64,000 nt of DNA from QQWI01 sp964522015 (GCA_964522015.1 CAZFST010000007.1:1-64000); one strand, 5' to 3'; counted from the first letter of the stretch, positions 42,546 through 52,302 are shown. Notes: generated from the letters alone by a model not told the origin. Translations and numbers: made by a program.

Positions 42546-43588
42546 AAGCACTCATAGACAAACTGTACCAGGAACATACCCTTGAGAGAGATGACTTGAT
42601 CGCTTTAATAAAAGGGATGACGGCACAGGACAAAGCCTATCTTTTTGAAAAATCTTTAGCCACCAAAGAAGAGCATTATGGGAAAACCGTTTACATGCGA
42701 GGCTTGATCGAAATCACAAACATCTGTCTTCAAAACTGTGCTTACTGCGGCATTCGCCGAGATAACGAGACTGTGGACCGGTACCGCTTAGATCTTGAAA
42801 CCATCATGGCCTGTTGCCGTGAAGGGGATCAGCTGGGCTACAAAACTTATGTGATTCAGGGAGGCGAAGATCCTTATTTCACAGATGAAATTTTAGTAGA
42901 AATGATTACAAAAATCAAATCTGAGTTTCCAAACAACGCCATTACATTATCCCTCGGGGAACGTTCCTACGAAAGCTACAAGCGCATTAAAGATGCAGGG
43001 GTTGATCGCTATCTACTTCGCCACGAAACTGCAAGTAAAGACCTATACGAGAGCCTGCATCCCGGCATGAGCTTTGAAAACAGACGGACTTGCCTTGCCA
43101 ATCTAAAATCCCTTGGTTTCCAAACCGGGGCCGGTTTTATGGTGGGCCTTCCTGGCCAAACCCCAGAAGACCTGGTGGAGGACCTGCTCTTCATCAAAGG
43201 TTTAGAACCGGAAATGGTGGGCATAGGCCCTTTCATTCCCCATAAAAACACCCCAATCGGGGATCAAGATGGTGGCACCGTAGATCAAGTTCTTGTGATG
43301 TTGGCGTTGACTAGATTGCTACTGCCCACAGTGCTTCTTCCTTCCACCACAGCCATGGGGACCCTCGACAAACAGGGTCGTGAAAAGGCTTTAAAGGTCG
43401 GTGCTAATGTGGTGATGCCTAATCTTTCACCGACAAATGTCAGAGAAAAATACGAACTTTATAATGATAAAATTTGCACCGGTGATGAAGCTGCTCATTG
43501 CCGCAATTGTATTGAAGGCCGAATCAAAGGGGCAGGATTTGAAGTAGACATGTCCCGTGGGGACCACACTGACTGGAGGAAACGCTAA
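42542..43588 (+). CDS. hydE: [FeFe]-hydrogenase maturase HydE
   Basis: Radical SAM enzyme of H-cluster synthesis, acting on the HydG iron-cysteine-CO-CN product. 348 residues. SAM cluster cysteines C62, C66, C69 in N-I-C-L-Q-N-C-A-Y-C-G; G-G-E-D motif in I-Q-G-G-E-D-P. GTG start overlaps the TM1266-gene stop (GTGA), and its stop overlaps the hydG start by one base, so the three are translated together. Confidence 0.96.
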   Translation: MKALIDKLYQEHTLERDDLIALIKGMTAQDKAYLFEKSLATKEEHYGKTVYMRGLIEITNICLQNCAYCGIRRDNETVDRYRLDLETIMACCREGDQLGYKTYVIQGGEDPYFTDEILVEMITKIKSEFPNNAITLSLGERSYESYKRIKDAGVDRYLLRHETASKDLYESLHPGMSFENRRTCLANLKSLGFQTGAGFMVGLPGQTPEDLVEDLLFIKGLEPEMVGIGPFIPHKNTPIGDQDGGTVDQVLVMLALTRLLLPTVLLPSTTAMGTLDKQGREKALKVGANVVMPNLSPTNVREKYELYNDKICTGDEAAHCRNCIEGRIKGAGFEVDMSRGDHTDWRKR

Positions 43589-44964
43589 TGTTTATAGACC
43601 ATGGTTATATCACAAATTTGTTATCCGCTACTAAAGCTACTTCTTTAACAGAAATCGACACCATTTTAGATCAAGCAGAAGGGTTTAAAGGACTTTCCCA
43701 TGAGGAGGTTGCTAAACTATTAACCCTAGAAGACCCAGAACGTTTAACAAGGATGTATGGCATTGCAGGGAAAATCAAGCAGAAAATTTACGGGGACCGA
43801 GTGGTGATGTTCGCCCCCCTATATATCAGTGATTATTGTGTCAATAATTGTACCTATTGCGGCTACCAAAGAGACAATGTCTTTGATCGTCGTAAATTAA
43901 CCCAGGATGAAATCCGAGAAGAAGTCAAGTTACTTGAAAAAATGGGACACAAGCGCCTGGCTCTTGAAGTTGGAGAAGATCCCCACAATGCTTCCTTGGA
44001 TTATGTGATTGAGAGTATTAAAACCATCTATTCAACCTATGAAGAAAATGGCCAAATTAGACGAATCAATGTGAATATTGCCGCTACAACAGTGGAAGAA
44101 TACCGTAAACTCAAAGAAGTCGAAATCGGTACTTATATATTATTTCAAGAGACATACCATCAGCCAACCTATGTTGATAAACACCCTGACAGCTTAAAAG
44201 GGGACTATTTAAGACAACTTTACGCTTTTGACAGAGCCATGGAAGCTGGCATAGAAGATGTGGGTGCTGGTGTCTTATTTGGCCTTTACGACTATGCCTT
44301 TGAAGTCCTTGCCCTGATGATGCACAATGAGCATTTGGAAAAGACATTTGGGGTTGGTTTTCACACCATTTCAGTACCAAGACTCAAAGCTGCAGATGGC
44401 CTTTCATTAAGGGATTACCCCCACTTGGTCAGCGATGACCAGTTCAGAAAACTAGTGGCGATTTTAAGATTGGCTGTTCCTTTTACTGGTATGATCCTGT
44501 CCACCAGAGAATCAGCAGAATTCAGAAAAGAACTCTTAGCATATGGTATCTCTCAGGTCAGCGCTGGTTCTTGTACTGGAGTAGGCGGTTACAAAGAGCG
44601 TGAATCTGGCATCCATCATGCCCAGTTCCAAACAGCAGATGATAGAAGCCCTATGGAAGTCGTGAATGCCCTGATTGAAGACGGCTATATTCCGAGCTAC
44701 TGCACAGCTTGCTATCGTTCTGGACGCACGGGAGACCGGTTTATGCAACTTGCAAAATCCGGCAGTATCGGCCTTGTCTGTGAACCAAATGCCCTGATGA
44801 CCTTGATGGAATACACCTACGACTACGGGGATGCCGCCATGCATGAGCGCACCATTCCAATGATCTACGAAAAAGCCCGTGCTATACCTAGAACTGATGT
44901 TCGGGACCTGTTACTCAGTAATCTTGATCGTATCGCTGCTGGAGAAAGAGATCTATTCCTTTAA
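43588..44964 (+). CDS. hydG: [FeFe]-hydrogenase maturase HydG
   Basis: Radical SAM tyrosine lyase that makes CO and cyanide ligands and an iron synthon for the H-cluster. 458 residues. N-terminal cluster C84, C88, C91 (Y-C-V-N-N-C-T-Y-C-G-Y-Q-R-D-N) and the auxiliary-cluster pattern CX2CX22C at C372, C375, C398 distinguish it from ThiH. RBS GAGGAAACG inside the hydE end. The partner hydF lies 9 kb away with aspA; no hydrogenase structural gene is in the window. Confidence 0.97.
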   Translation: MFIDHGYITNLLSATKATSLTEIDTILDQAEGFKGLSHEEVAKLLTLEDPERLTRMYGIAGKIKQKIYGDRVVMFAPLYISDYCVNNCTYCGYQRDNVFDRRKLTQDEIREEVKLLEKMGHKRLALEVGEDPHNASLDYVIESIKTIYSTYEENGQIRRINVNIAATTVEEYRKLKEVEIGTYILFQETYHQPTYVDKHPDSLKGDYLRQLYAFDRAMEAGIEDVGAGVLFGLYDYAFEVLALMMHNEHLEKTFGVGFHTISVPRLKAADGLSLRDYPHLVSDDQFRKLVAILRLAVPFTGMILSTRESAEFRKELLAYGISQVSAGSCTGVGGYKERESGIHHAQFQTADDRSPMEVVNALIEDGYIPSYCTACYRSGRTGDRFMQLAKSGSIGLVCEPNALMTLMEYTYDYGDAAMHERTIPMIYEKARAIPRTDVRDLLLSNLDRIAAGERDLFL

Positions 44965-44971
44965 GCATAAA

Positions 44972-45042
44972 AAAGCCCCAATCACTGAGTCTTATCTCCT
45001 GAACCTAGTTAGGTCACGGTTTGACAAAATGATTGGGGCTTT
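44972..45042 (+). terminator. Terminator after hydG with a 45-base loop
   Basis: AAAGCCCCAATCA / TGATTGGGGCTTT perfect 13-bp stem separated by 45 bases that contain their own small hairpin ACCTA-GT-TAGGT. It can serve hydG and the convergent GNAT gene. Confidence 0.8.
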
Positions 45043-45071
45043 AAATTTTAGTTTATACGTTGAAAGTAAGT

Positions 45072-45560
45072 TTATTTAAACTTTTTGAGCATGGTTATAG
45101 CAGGCGGAACCTCTTTATAAACATCAAATCCGAATCGTTCATATAATTTGACACTGGGATTATTAGCGTTGACGCTTAAGGAAACCTGAGGCACCTTGCC
45201 TTTTAAGTAGCCAAGCATCTGCATCAATAACTGAGTGCCTACACCCTTATTGCGGTACTTTGGAGACAAGGCAATATTAAGCTCTGGAGTTTGATCATCT
45301 ACATAGCCCCATGCTTCATCCTCTTTAACAAATTGTCTGACCCAAATGGCGCCCATAGGTTGATTGCCTTCGTCTAAGGCAATTAAGCCATGGTCTCCAT
45401 CTTTCTCTCCCCAATGCTCAATATAATGCTTGAGGCCTTGCAAATCTTTTATATCACGATTGGGTGGTCCTTCTTCTCTGGCTTCAAAAATTGTTTTATA
45501 GAGAAGTTCCCACATAAAAGCTTCGTATTCTGCTCTCAACGGCTTTATATTCATGCTCAT
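45072..45560 (-). CDS. GNAT-family N-acetyltransferase
   Basis: 162 residues, whole-length GNAT domain; acetyl-CoA loop in Y-R-N-K-G-V-G-T-Q-L-L near residue 108 and V-K-L-Y-E-R-F-G-F-D at the end. RBS GGAGG nine bases from the ATG. Substrate unknown. Convergent with hydG, terminator shared. Confidence 0.88.
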   Translation of the reverse strand: MSMNIKPLRAEYEAFMWELLYKTIFEAREEGPPNRDIKDLQGLKHYIEHWGEKDGDHGLIALDEGNQPMGAIWVRQFVKEDEAWGYVDDQTPELNIALSPKYRNKGVGTQLLMQMLGYLKGKVPQVSLSVNANNPSVKLYERFGFDVYKEVPPAITMLKKFK

Positions 45561-45592
45561 AAAAATACGCCTCCATGAATTGGGACAGTAGC

Positions 45593-46111
45593 CTAGTAGT
45601 GCTTAACATCACCAACAACATGGCCATTGAGTTCAACAGTAACGCTGGCAATCACCACTTCTGAAAGTGGTCTATCACGACCGTCTGTTTTTGTTGTTGC
45701 AATGGCATCAACAACTTCCATACCGTCCACTACACGACCGAATGCAGCATAGCTACCATCCAAGTGCGGCACGTCAGCGTGGCAGATAAAGAACTGCGAA
45801 CCTGCAGAGTTTGGAGATTGTGATCTTGCCATAGAAAGGGTACCACGGGTGTGTTTTGTTGGATTTTGCACGCCATTGCCAGTGAATTCACCTTTAATGT
45901 TGTGACCCGGACCACCCATGCCAGTGCCATCTGGGCAACCACCTTGAATCATAAAGTTCTTGATGATTCGGTGAAAAATCAAACCATTATAGTATTCAGA
46001 CTCAATCAAACCAATAAAATTATCAACTGATTGCGGTGCAACTTCTGGAAACAACTCAATTGTGATGGTACCCTTTTCTTTAATTTCCATAGTAACGATT
46101 GGATTTGACAT
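45593..46111 (-). CDS. Cyclophilin-type peptidyl-prolyl cis-trans isomerase
   Basis: 172 residues, cytoplasmic (no signal peptide). Cyclophilin core with F-H-R-I-I-K-N-F-M-I-Q-G-G, the active-site Arg in that block, M-A-R-S and N-S-A-G-S-Q-F-F-I-C, and F-G-R-V-V-D-G-M. Assists folding by proline isomerisation. RBS TAGGAGG. Confidence 0.95.
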   Translation of the reverse strand: MSNPIVTMEIKEKGTITIELFPEVAPQSVDNFIGLIESEYYNGLIFHRIIKNFMIQGGCPDGTGMGGPGHNIKGEFTGNGVQNPTKHTRGTLSMARSQSPNSAGSQFFICHADVPHLDGSYAAFGRVVDGMEVVDAIATTKTDGRDRPLSEVVIASVTVELNGHVVGDVKHY

Positions 46112-46123
46112 GCTTAATTCCTC

Positions 46124-46606
46124 CTAAGAATCATATGTTGTTAAATCATAATGAACCAATTTTTTTTGGTGATAAGTAAACACACCATAAAAGCATTTTT
46201 TTGTCTCATTGATTACCTTCAAGAAGTATGGATCCCCTTCCCATAGGTTTAAATCATAAAGCTGTGAGTCTTCAATCCAATGAAGACTACCTTCGTTACA
46301 ATCCATTAACTCACCTTCAAAGTCGAAGCATTCGTAGATAAAACAGAGCCAATCCGACTCTCCATCAAAATCAGGAAAGGTTAAATGGCCTCGATACTTT
46401 AAAGCTGATGCAATAAGACCCGTTTCTTCTTGAATCTCTCTGATGGCACAGGCTTCCGGTGATTCACCTTTTTCTAGTTTGCCACCTATGCCGTTGTACT
46501 TGCCTAGGTGGAAATCTGAATCCTTTTTATTACGGTGAAGCATTAGGGTTTTGCCATCCTTGCGTAGGTAAATCAAACTTGCAATAATCATGGTTTGAGT
46601 TCTCAC
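46124..46606 (-). CDS. Nudix hydrolase (MutT/8-oxo-dGTPase-like)
   Basis: 160 residues with a complete Nudix box: G-G-K-L-E-K-G-E-S then R-E-I-Q-E-E-T-G-L. N-terminal I-Y-L-R-K-D-G-K-T-L-M-L-H-R-N-K-K resembles MutT-type 8-oxo-(d)GTP diphosphatases; the C-terminal W-x-x-x-D pattern (H-W-I-E-D) also fits. The GTG at 46606 overlaps the stop of the preceding GNAT gene by four bases; an ATG five codons later is an alternative start. Confidence 0.87.
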   Translation of the reverse strand: MRTQTMIIASLIYLRKDGKTLMLHRNKKDSDFHLGKYNGIGGKLEKGESPEACAIREIQEETGLIASALKYRGHLTFPDFDGESDWLCFIYECFDFEGELMDCNEGSLHWIEDSQLYDLNLWEGDPYFLKVINETKKCFYGVFTYHQKKLVHYDLTTYDS

Positions 46607-47064
46607 TCTTCGTCGACAAATCTAAAGCCTATATGAAGACAGCGATTCTGAAAATTGTCACTATGAGGTCTCACGTCAACCCACAGATCTTTATAGCCCA
46701 TTTTAGCATAATGTTGGGCCACGTGCTTAATCAGATAAGTTCCTAAATGCTTTCCTCTGAATTCTTCCATAATACCCATGGCAGCTATATAGGGTAAACC
46801 TTCGTTAATATAACTGATGATAAACCCCATATAATACTTATCTAGCTTATGGTAGAGTAAAAATACCCCTTCTTCGTAGAAGCCATCAAAGGTGTCCCAC
46901 TTTTCGCCCCATTCCCGACTGTTGAAGGTTCGCTTAAAGATTTGAGGCACAATCTCCTTATGCATGAAATGGTCATATTGAACCAATTCAATATCATTCA
47001 TTAATTGCGCTTGCTCTTTCAAAATCCCTTGAATATCGCAAGTCATGGTTTGGTACCGCAACAT
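46603..47064 (-). CDS. GNAT-family N-acetyltransferase
   Basis: 153 residues. Acetyl-CoA loop F-R-G-K-H-L-G-T-Y-L near residue 105; N-C-terminal half shows R-C-L-H-I-G-F-R-F. RBS AAAAGGCGG. Overlaps the Nudix gene (GTGA), so the two are co-translated. Substrate unknown. Confidence 0.85.
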   Translation of the reverse strand: MLRYQTMTCDIQGILKEQAQLMNDIELVQYDHFMHKEIVPQIFKRTFNSREWGEKWDTFDGFYEEGVFLLYHKLDKYYMGFIISYINEGLPYIAAMGIMEEFRGKHLGTYLIKHVAQHYAKMGYKDLWVDVRPHSDNFQNRCLHIGFRFVDEE

Positions 47065-47125
47065 TGATATACCGCCTTTTCTTAATTGCGAAAACTAGCA
47101 TTCATCGTCTATCAGTTTAAAGTAT

Positions 47126-47809
47126 CTAACGCAATGTCTTCTTACGCTTTTTAGGCGATCCCTCTTGATGCTTCACCCAATGTTTTTCTGTCATTTGACG
47201 TTTAAAATGAATTGGCCACCCATTCTCTTCAAATAATTTATTAAACAGATTCCAGGCTTTGTACTTACCCTTTCTGTTATCTGAAGATATGGGAATCATC
47301 AACTGAGGATCAGGGATATTCAATGTTTCTTGAATAACCCTAAGCGCCTCCATCAACTCACTATTTTTAAGCTTATCCAATTTAGTGCAAAACACATAAC
47401 CACTATAACCGGCTTCCCGAATATAATCGTACATCAGAATATCATGTTCACTGGGTTGATGCCTAATATCTACCAAGAGAAAAACCTCTAAGAGGTTATC
47501 TCTTTCCAGCAGATAAGACTCGATATACTCACCCCAGCGCTCCTTAGTGGATTTTGATACCCTAGCAAAACCATAGCCTGGTAAATCAACCATTCTCATC
47601 ACATCATCAACATTAAAGAAATTGATGGTCTGTGTTTTGCCTGGTTTACCGCTGGTCTTTGCTAGGCCTTTTCTATTGAGTAGCATATTCAATAAAGAAG
47701 ACTTTCCCACATTGGAACGGCCAGCAAAAGCAATCTCTGGCACATTCCCCTCTGGGTACTGGGAGGGTTCTACAGCACTTGTTACAAACTCACTTTTTTT
47801 AATTTTCAT
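47126..47809 (-). CDS. engB: Ribosome biogenesis GTPase YsxC/EngB
   Basis: 227 residues. G1 G-R-S-N-V-G-K-S-S, G3 D-L-P-G-Y-G-F-A, G4 T-K-L-D-K. Essential GTPase for late 50S subunit assembly. The ATG overlaps the lon stop (ATGA); lon-ysxC is the conserved order in Bacillus and Clostridia. A basic, Lys/Arg-rich C-terminal tail extends past the usual end. RBS AAAAGGA lies within lon. Confidence 0.95.
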   Translation of the reverse strand: MKIKKSEFVTSAVEPSQYPEGNVPEIAFAGRSNVGKSSLLNMLLNRKGLAKTSGKPGKTQTINFFNVDDVMRMVDLPGYGFARVSKSTKERWGEYIESYLLERDNLLEVFLLVDIRHQPSEHDILMYDYIREAGYSGYVFCTKLDKLKNSELMEALRVIQETLNIPDPQLMIPISSDNRKGKYKAWNLFNKLFEENGWPIHFKRQMTEKHWVKHQEGSPKKRKKTLR

Positions 47810-50148
47810 GTTTTTTCCTTTTGCACTGGTGTGTTCAGCGCAACTTCAAGTACTTGATCCATATGACTAACAGGCACAAACACTAAGCCTTTTCTCACTT
47901 CTTGTGGTATTTTTTCAATATCTTTTTCATTTTCCATTGGCAGGATAATGGTTTTAATACCTGCCCGTGCTGCAGCCAAAACCTTTTCTTTCAAACCACC
48001 GATTGGTAGTACCCGACCTCTAAGGGTGACTTCACCAGTCATGGCAACTGTTCGCTTGACCGGAATCCCAGTTAGGGCAGAGACCATGGCCGTCACCATT
48101 GTAATACCAGCAGAAGGCCCATCTTTTGGAACAGCCCCTTCTGGAATGTGGATGTGAATATCCAAATCTTTGTAAAAATCCTCATCAATTTTTAAGGCAT
48201 CTGCTCTAGATCTAATATAACTAAATCCTGCTTGAGCAGACTCCTTCATCACATCGCCCATTTGACCAGTCAATTGCAACTTACCCGTACCACGCATTGG
48301 CGTCACTTCGATTTGCAGTGTCTCACCACCAACTGAAGTCCACGCAAGCCCAGTGACGATACCGATTTCATCTGTTTCTGATATTTCGTCATGATGGTAC
48401 CGCGGGGCACCTAGAAATTCTGTGAGAACCGCTTTTGTGACCTTAATTTGCTTAGCTTTCTTTTCAACGATTTTAGAGACCGCTTTGCGGCATAGTGCAC
48501 CGATTTTTCGCTCTAAATCTCTGACACCGGCTTCGCGGGTATAGCCGTTAATCACATCTCTTAACATATCCCTATTGAGTTTAAATAACTCATCCGTCAA
48601 ACCATGATCTTTAATTTGTTTAGGTAAAAGATATTTTTCACCGATTTTCAATTTTTCAAACTCAGTATAACCAGACACTTCAATGACTTCCATTCGGTCA
48701 AGTAGGGGTCTTGGTATGGTTTGAAGGGAATTGGCGGTTGTGATAAACATGACTTTTGATAAATCAAAAGGCACTTCTAGATAGTGATCCATAAATGTAC
48801 TGTTTTGTGCAGGATCAAGAACTTCAAGCAGTGCCGAAGCTGGATCTCCCCTAAAATCGCTAGCAAGCTTATCAATTTCATCAAATAAGAAGACTGGATT
48901 ATTTGAACCTGACTCCTTGATAGCAGAGATGATTCTACCTGGTATCGCACCGATATAGGTCCGTCTATGACCACGAATTTCAGCTTCATCCCGAACCCCA
49001 CCCAAAGACATCCGAGTGAATTTACGATTTAAGGATCTTGCAATGGATTTAGCAATAGAGGTTTTACCCACACCAGGAGGGCCAACAAGGCATATAATTG
49101 GACCTTTTAAGCTCTTTGTCATTTGACGAATGGCCAAATACTCCAAAACCCGTTCTTTAACATCTTGTAGACCATAATGGTCTTCATCTAAAATATCACG
49201 GGATTTGGCAATATCCAATTGATCTTTAGTGGATTTTTGCCATGGTAAATCCAATATCCAATTAATGTACGTTCGAATGACACCGCTTTCTGCAGAACTC
49301 GGGGACATTTTTGAGTAACGATCTAATTCCTTTTCAACTTTTAACCGAACGTCTTTAGGGACTTTCAACTTGTCTAAACGCTCTTTGAATTCAACGATTT
49401 CCTCTTCAAAATCATTTTCATCCCCAAGTTCTTTTTTGATGGCTTTTAGCTGTTCTTTTAAATAGTATTCCTTTTGCAATCGGTTGATTTGAGACTTTAC
49501 TTTTTCGTTGATATCTTTTTCAACTTCAAGAATTTCAACCTCTTTAAGAATCAATTCATAAATCAGTTGTAGTCTTTCCACCACGTCAATCATTTCAAGG
49601 ATTTCTTGCTTTTGTGGAATTTTCAACACAAGATGAGATGCAACTACGTCTGCAAACCGTGAAGGTTCGTGGATTGAAGAGATAGAGACCAACACATCTG
49701 AAGAGATGCGATTTGACATGCCCATATAATTTTCAAAGGCTGAAATAATGGCACGCATGTAGGCTTCAGCTTCTTTTTCTACCGGTGCTTCGCTCTCTTG
49801 GTAGACTTTAACACTGGCCCGAATAAATGGGGTTTCTTGCTCAATGCCAAGAATTTCTGCCCGAGCCACACCTTCCACTAATACGCGAATGGCATCTCCA
49901 GGGAGCTTTAGCATTTGTTTTATCTTAGAAACGGTACCCACATTATAATAGTCATCGGTGGTGGGGAGATCTACGTCGATATCCTTTTGTGTACTTAAAA
50001 AGATCAATTGATCCTTTAACATTGCCTCTTCTAATGCCTTGATTGATTTATCGCGACCAACATCAAAGTGTAAAACCATATGCGGAAATACGGATAAACC
50101 ACGTAAAGGTATTAGGGGCATGATTTTTTCTGTATAATTTGCGATCAT
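47806..50148 (-). CDS. lon: ATP-dependent Lon protease
   Basis: 780 residues: LON substrate-binding N-domain (about 1-200), coiled middle, AAA+ ATPase with Walker A G-P-P-G-V-G-K-T-S near 360, and C-terminal protease with the Ser in P-K-D-G-P-S-A-G-I and Lys in G-L-K-E-K. Degrades misfolded and regulatory proteins. ATG at 50148 follows AAAAGGAGACGAGAC; the longer open frame would run through the attenuator-like hairpins upstream. Confidence 0.97.
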   Translation of the reverse strand: MIANYTEKIMPLIPLRGLSVFPHMVLHFDVGRDKSIKALEEAMLKDQLIFLSTQKDIDVDLPTTDDYYNVGTVSKIKQMLKLPGDAIRVLVEGVARAEILGIEQETPFIRASVKVYQESEAPVEKEAEAYMRAIISAFENYMGMSNRISSDVLVSISSIHEPSRFADVVASHLVLKIPQKQEILEMIDVVERLQLIYELILKEVEILEVEKDINEKVKSQINRLQKEYYLKEQLKAIKKELGDENDFEEEIVEFKERLDKLKVPKDVRLKVEKELDRYSKMSPSSAESGVIRTYINWILDLPWQKSTKDQLDIAKSRDILDEDHYGLQDVKERVLEYLAIRQMTKSLKGPIICLVGPPGVGKTSIAKSIARSLNRKFTRMSLGGVRDEAEIRGHRRTYIGAIPGRIISAIKESGSNNPVFLFDEIDKLASDFRGDPASALLEVLDPAQNSTFMDHYLEVPFDLSKVMFITTANSLQTIPRPLLDRMEVIEVSGYTEFEKLKIGEKYLLPKQIKDHGLTDELFKLNRDMLRDVINGYTREAGVRDLERKIGALCRKAVSKIVEKKAKQIKVTKAVLTEFLGAPRYHHDEISETDEIGIVTGLAWTSVGGETLQIEVTPMRGTGKLQLTGQMGDVMKESAQAGFSYIRSRADALKIDEDFYKDLDIHIHIPEGAVPKDGPSAGITMVTAMVSALTGIPVKRTVAMTGEVTLRGRVLPIGGLKEKVLAAARAGIKTIILPMENEKDIEKIPQEVRKGLVFVPVSHMDQVLEVALNTPVQKEKT

Positions 50149-50176
50149 GTCTCGTCTCCTTTTAATAAAACATAAA

Positions 50177-50237
50177 ACCACTGCCTGAGCAGTGGTCCGA
50201 GCTTTAAACATGAGACCACTACACTTAGCAGTCTCAT
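50177..50237 (-). terminator. Hairpin plus terminator in the clpX-lon gap (possible attenuator)
   Basis: In minus-strand order: hairpin ATGAGAC...GTCTCAT (50237-50210), then ACCACTGC-TCAG-GCAGTGGT (50196-50177) followed by TTTATGTTTTATT. GTAGTGGT inside the first hairpin could pair with ACCACTGC of the second, preventing the terminator. Confidence 0.6.
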
Positions 50238-50258
50238 GTCAATATGCCGAAAAACGGC

Positions 50259-51527
50259 TTAAGATGCGTTTTCTTTATCTTTTTTCATCTTTATATTCTT
50301 GCCGTCCGAGAGAACTAAAGTAGGAGGAACAGCCCCTTCAATGGCTTCTTTCGTGACAACGCATTTAAGAACATCTGTACGTTGTGGAATATCGAACATG
50401 ATTTCCATCATGACGCCTTCAAGAATGGTTCTAAGTCCACGGGCTCCAGTGTTTTTAGCAATGGCTTGCTTTGCCACAAGCGACAAGGCATCCGCTTCAA
50501 AATCCAGTTCAACATGGTCAAGCTCAAACAAACGCTTATATTGTTTGACCAATGCATTTTTAGGCTCGCTTAAAATTCTAACTAAGGCTTCTTCGTCAAG
50601 CTCGCCCAATGAAACAACAATCGGCACTCGGCCTACAAACTCAGGAATCAAGCCAAACTTAAGCAAATCTTGGGTTTCAACCTTTTGGAATAAATCGCCG
50701 ACCTTAACTTCTTTTTTGCTTTGAATCTCCGCCGCAAAACCCAGGGATTTTTGAGCAACGCGATTTTGAATAATTTTGTCTAAGCCCGCAAATGCCCCAC
50801 CAACAATAAAGAGAATATTAGTTGTATCAATTTGAAGGAATTCTTGATGGGGATGCTTTCTACCGCCCTGTGGTGGCACACTAGCAACTGTACCTTCAAG
50901 CATTTTCAAGAGGGCTTGTTGCACACCTTCACCTGAAACGTCTCTTGTAATAGAAGGATTTTCTGATTTTCTGCTGATTTTATCGACTTCATCAATATAG
51001 ATAATGCCCCGCTCTGCTTTTTCAATATCGTAATCAGCCGCTTGGATTAACTTCAAAAGAATATTTTCAACGTCCTCACCAACATAACCAGCTTCTGTTA
51101 ACGAAGTGGCATCTGCAATGGCAAATGGAACGTTCAAAATTTTTGCTAGGGTTTGAGCCAATAAGGTCTTACCAGAGCCTGTGGGTCCAATCAAAAGAAC
51201 ATTACTCTTTTGCAACTCCACATCACCCTTTTTAGAGGTGGCATTAATGCGCTTATAGTGATTATAAACCGCTACAGCTAAGGTTTTTTTCGCTTTTTCT
51301 TGACCGATAACATAGCTGTCTAGGGTCTTTTTGATTTCTGTCGGCTTTGGTAAATGATCTAATTCGATATCCATTTCTTGGTCGAATTCTTCGACAATAA
51401 TTTCTTGGCAAAGTTCAATACACTCATCACAAATATAGACATTTGGACCTGCAATAATACGTTTTACTTGATCCTGTGATTTGCCGCAAAACGAACACTT
51501 CACTTGTTTTTTATCGTCGAATTTCAT
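50259..51527 (-). CDS. clpX: ClpX ATPase subunit of ClpXP
   Basis: 422 residues. N-terminal zinc-binding domain with C-S-F-C-G-K and C-D-E-C-I-E-L-C, then AAA+ module with Walker A G-P-T-G-S-G-K-T near 120 and pore loop G-Y-V-G. Unfolds substrates and feeds them to ClpP; C-terminal I/L-G-F-type loop is in G-F-A-A-E-type context, not fully resolved by eye. ATG at 51527 follows GAGGTG; six more codons are open upstream without an RBS. Lies 42 bases after clpP. Confidence 0.96.
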   Translation of the reverse strand: MKFDDKKQVKCSFCGKSQDQVKRIIAGPNVYICDECIELCQEIIVEEFDQEMDIELDHLPKPTEIKKTLDSYVIGQEKAKKTLAVAVYNHYKRINATSKKGDVELQKSNVLLIGPTGSGKTLLAQTLAKILNVPFAIADATSLTEAGYVGEDVENILLKLIQAADYDIEKAERGIIYIDEVDKISRKSENPSITRDVSGEGVQQALLKMLEGTVASVPPQGGRKHPHQEFLQIDTTNILFIVGGAFAGLDKIIQNRVAQKSLGFAAEIQSKKEVKVGDLFQKVETQDLLKFGLIPEFVGRVPIVVSLGELDEEALVRILSEPKNALVKQYKRLFELDHVELDFEADALSLVAKQAIAKNTGARGLRTILEGVMMEIMFDIPQRTDVLKCVVTKEAIEGAVPPTLVLSDGKNIKMKKDKENAS

Positions 51528-51569
51528 TCTTTCACCTCTTACCAACCTATCGTTGCTTTGCGCGACCTT

Positions 51570-52154
51570 TTAAGTGCGCTTCACAAGCACTTTGTCAATT
51601 AAACCGTATGCAACCGCTTCTTCAGAAGACATAAAATTGTCGCGATCCGTATCTTTTTCAATCACTTCGATGGACTGCCCTGTTCGCTCGCTCAAAATTT
51701 TATTGAGGGTCGCACGCAGTCTTAAAATCCGTTCAGCTTGGATTTTAATGTCGCTGGCCTGTCCTCTTGCACCACCCAGGGGTTGGTGAATCATTACCTC
51801 TGCATTTGGAAGTGCATATCGCTTGCCCTTAGCGCCTGCCGCTAAAAGAAATGCCCCCATGCTCGCCGCCATACCAACACAAATCGTTGAAACGTCTGGC
51901 TTAATATGCTGCATGGTATCAAATATCGCCATCCCTGCTGTAATAGAACCACCTGGGCTATTGATATACAAACTAATATCTTTGTCTGGATCATCTGCCT
52001 CTAAAAAAAGCATTTGTGCTATAATCGCACTGGCCGCTTGATCTGTCACTTCATCGCCTAAAAATATAATTCTATCTTTTAAAAGTCTTGAGTAGATATC
52101 GTATGAACGTTCGCCGCGACTTGTTTGTTCGACGACATAAGGAATAAGTGTCAT
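51570..52154 (-). CDS. clpP: ATP-dependent Clp protease proteolytic subunit
   Basis: 194 residues. Catalytic triad visible: Ser in G-M-A-A-S-M-G near 97, His in M-I-H-Q-P-L-G-G near 122, Asp in D-T-D-R-D-N near 171. Forms the tetradecameric chamber used by ClpX. RBS GAGGTGACAAC. Between tig and clpX, the classical order. Confidence 0.97.
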   Translation of the reverse strand: MTLIPYVVEQTSRGERSYDIYSRLLKDRIIFLGDEVTDQAASAIIAQMLFLEADDPDKDISLYINSPGGSITAGMAIFDTMQHIKPDVSTICVGMAASMGAFLLAAGAKGKRYALPNAEVMIHQPLGGARGQASDIKIQAERILRLRATLNKILSERTGQSIEVIEKDTDRDNFMSSEEAVAYGLIDKVLVKRT

Positions 52155-52302
52155 GTTGTCACCTCGTCTGTTTCTTTAGTTGGCATAAGTGAAACTTATG
52201 CAGGGAATGTTTTATCTAGATTTTACACGCTAAATATTAACAAGATTTGAACAAGTCGTACTTTTACCGAGAACTTTTAAAATAAAACCTGAATACAACC
52301 TG

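Noticed and set aside
44536..44844. Open frame antisense to hydG
   Set aside because: Shadow of a conserved radical SAM gene, without start signals.
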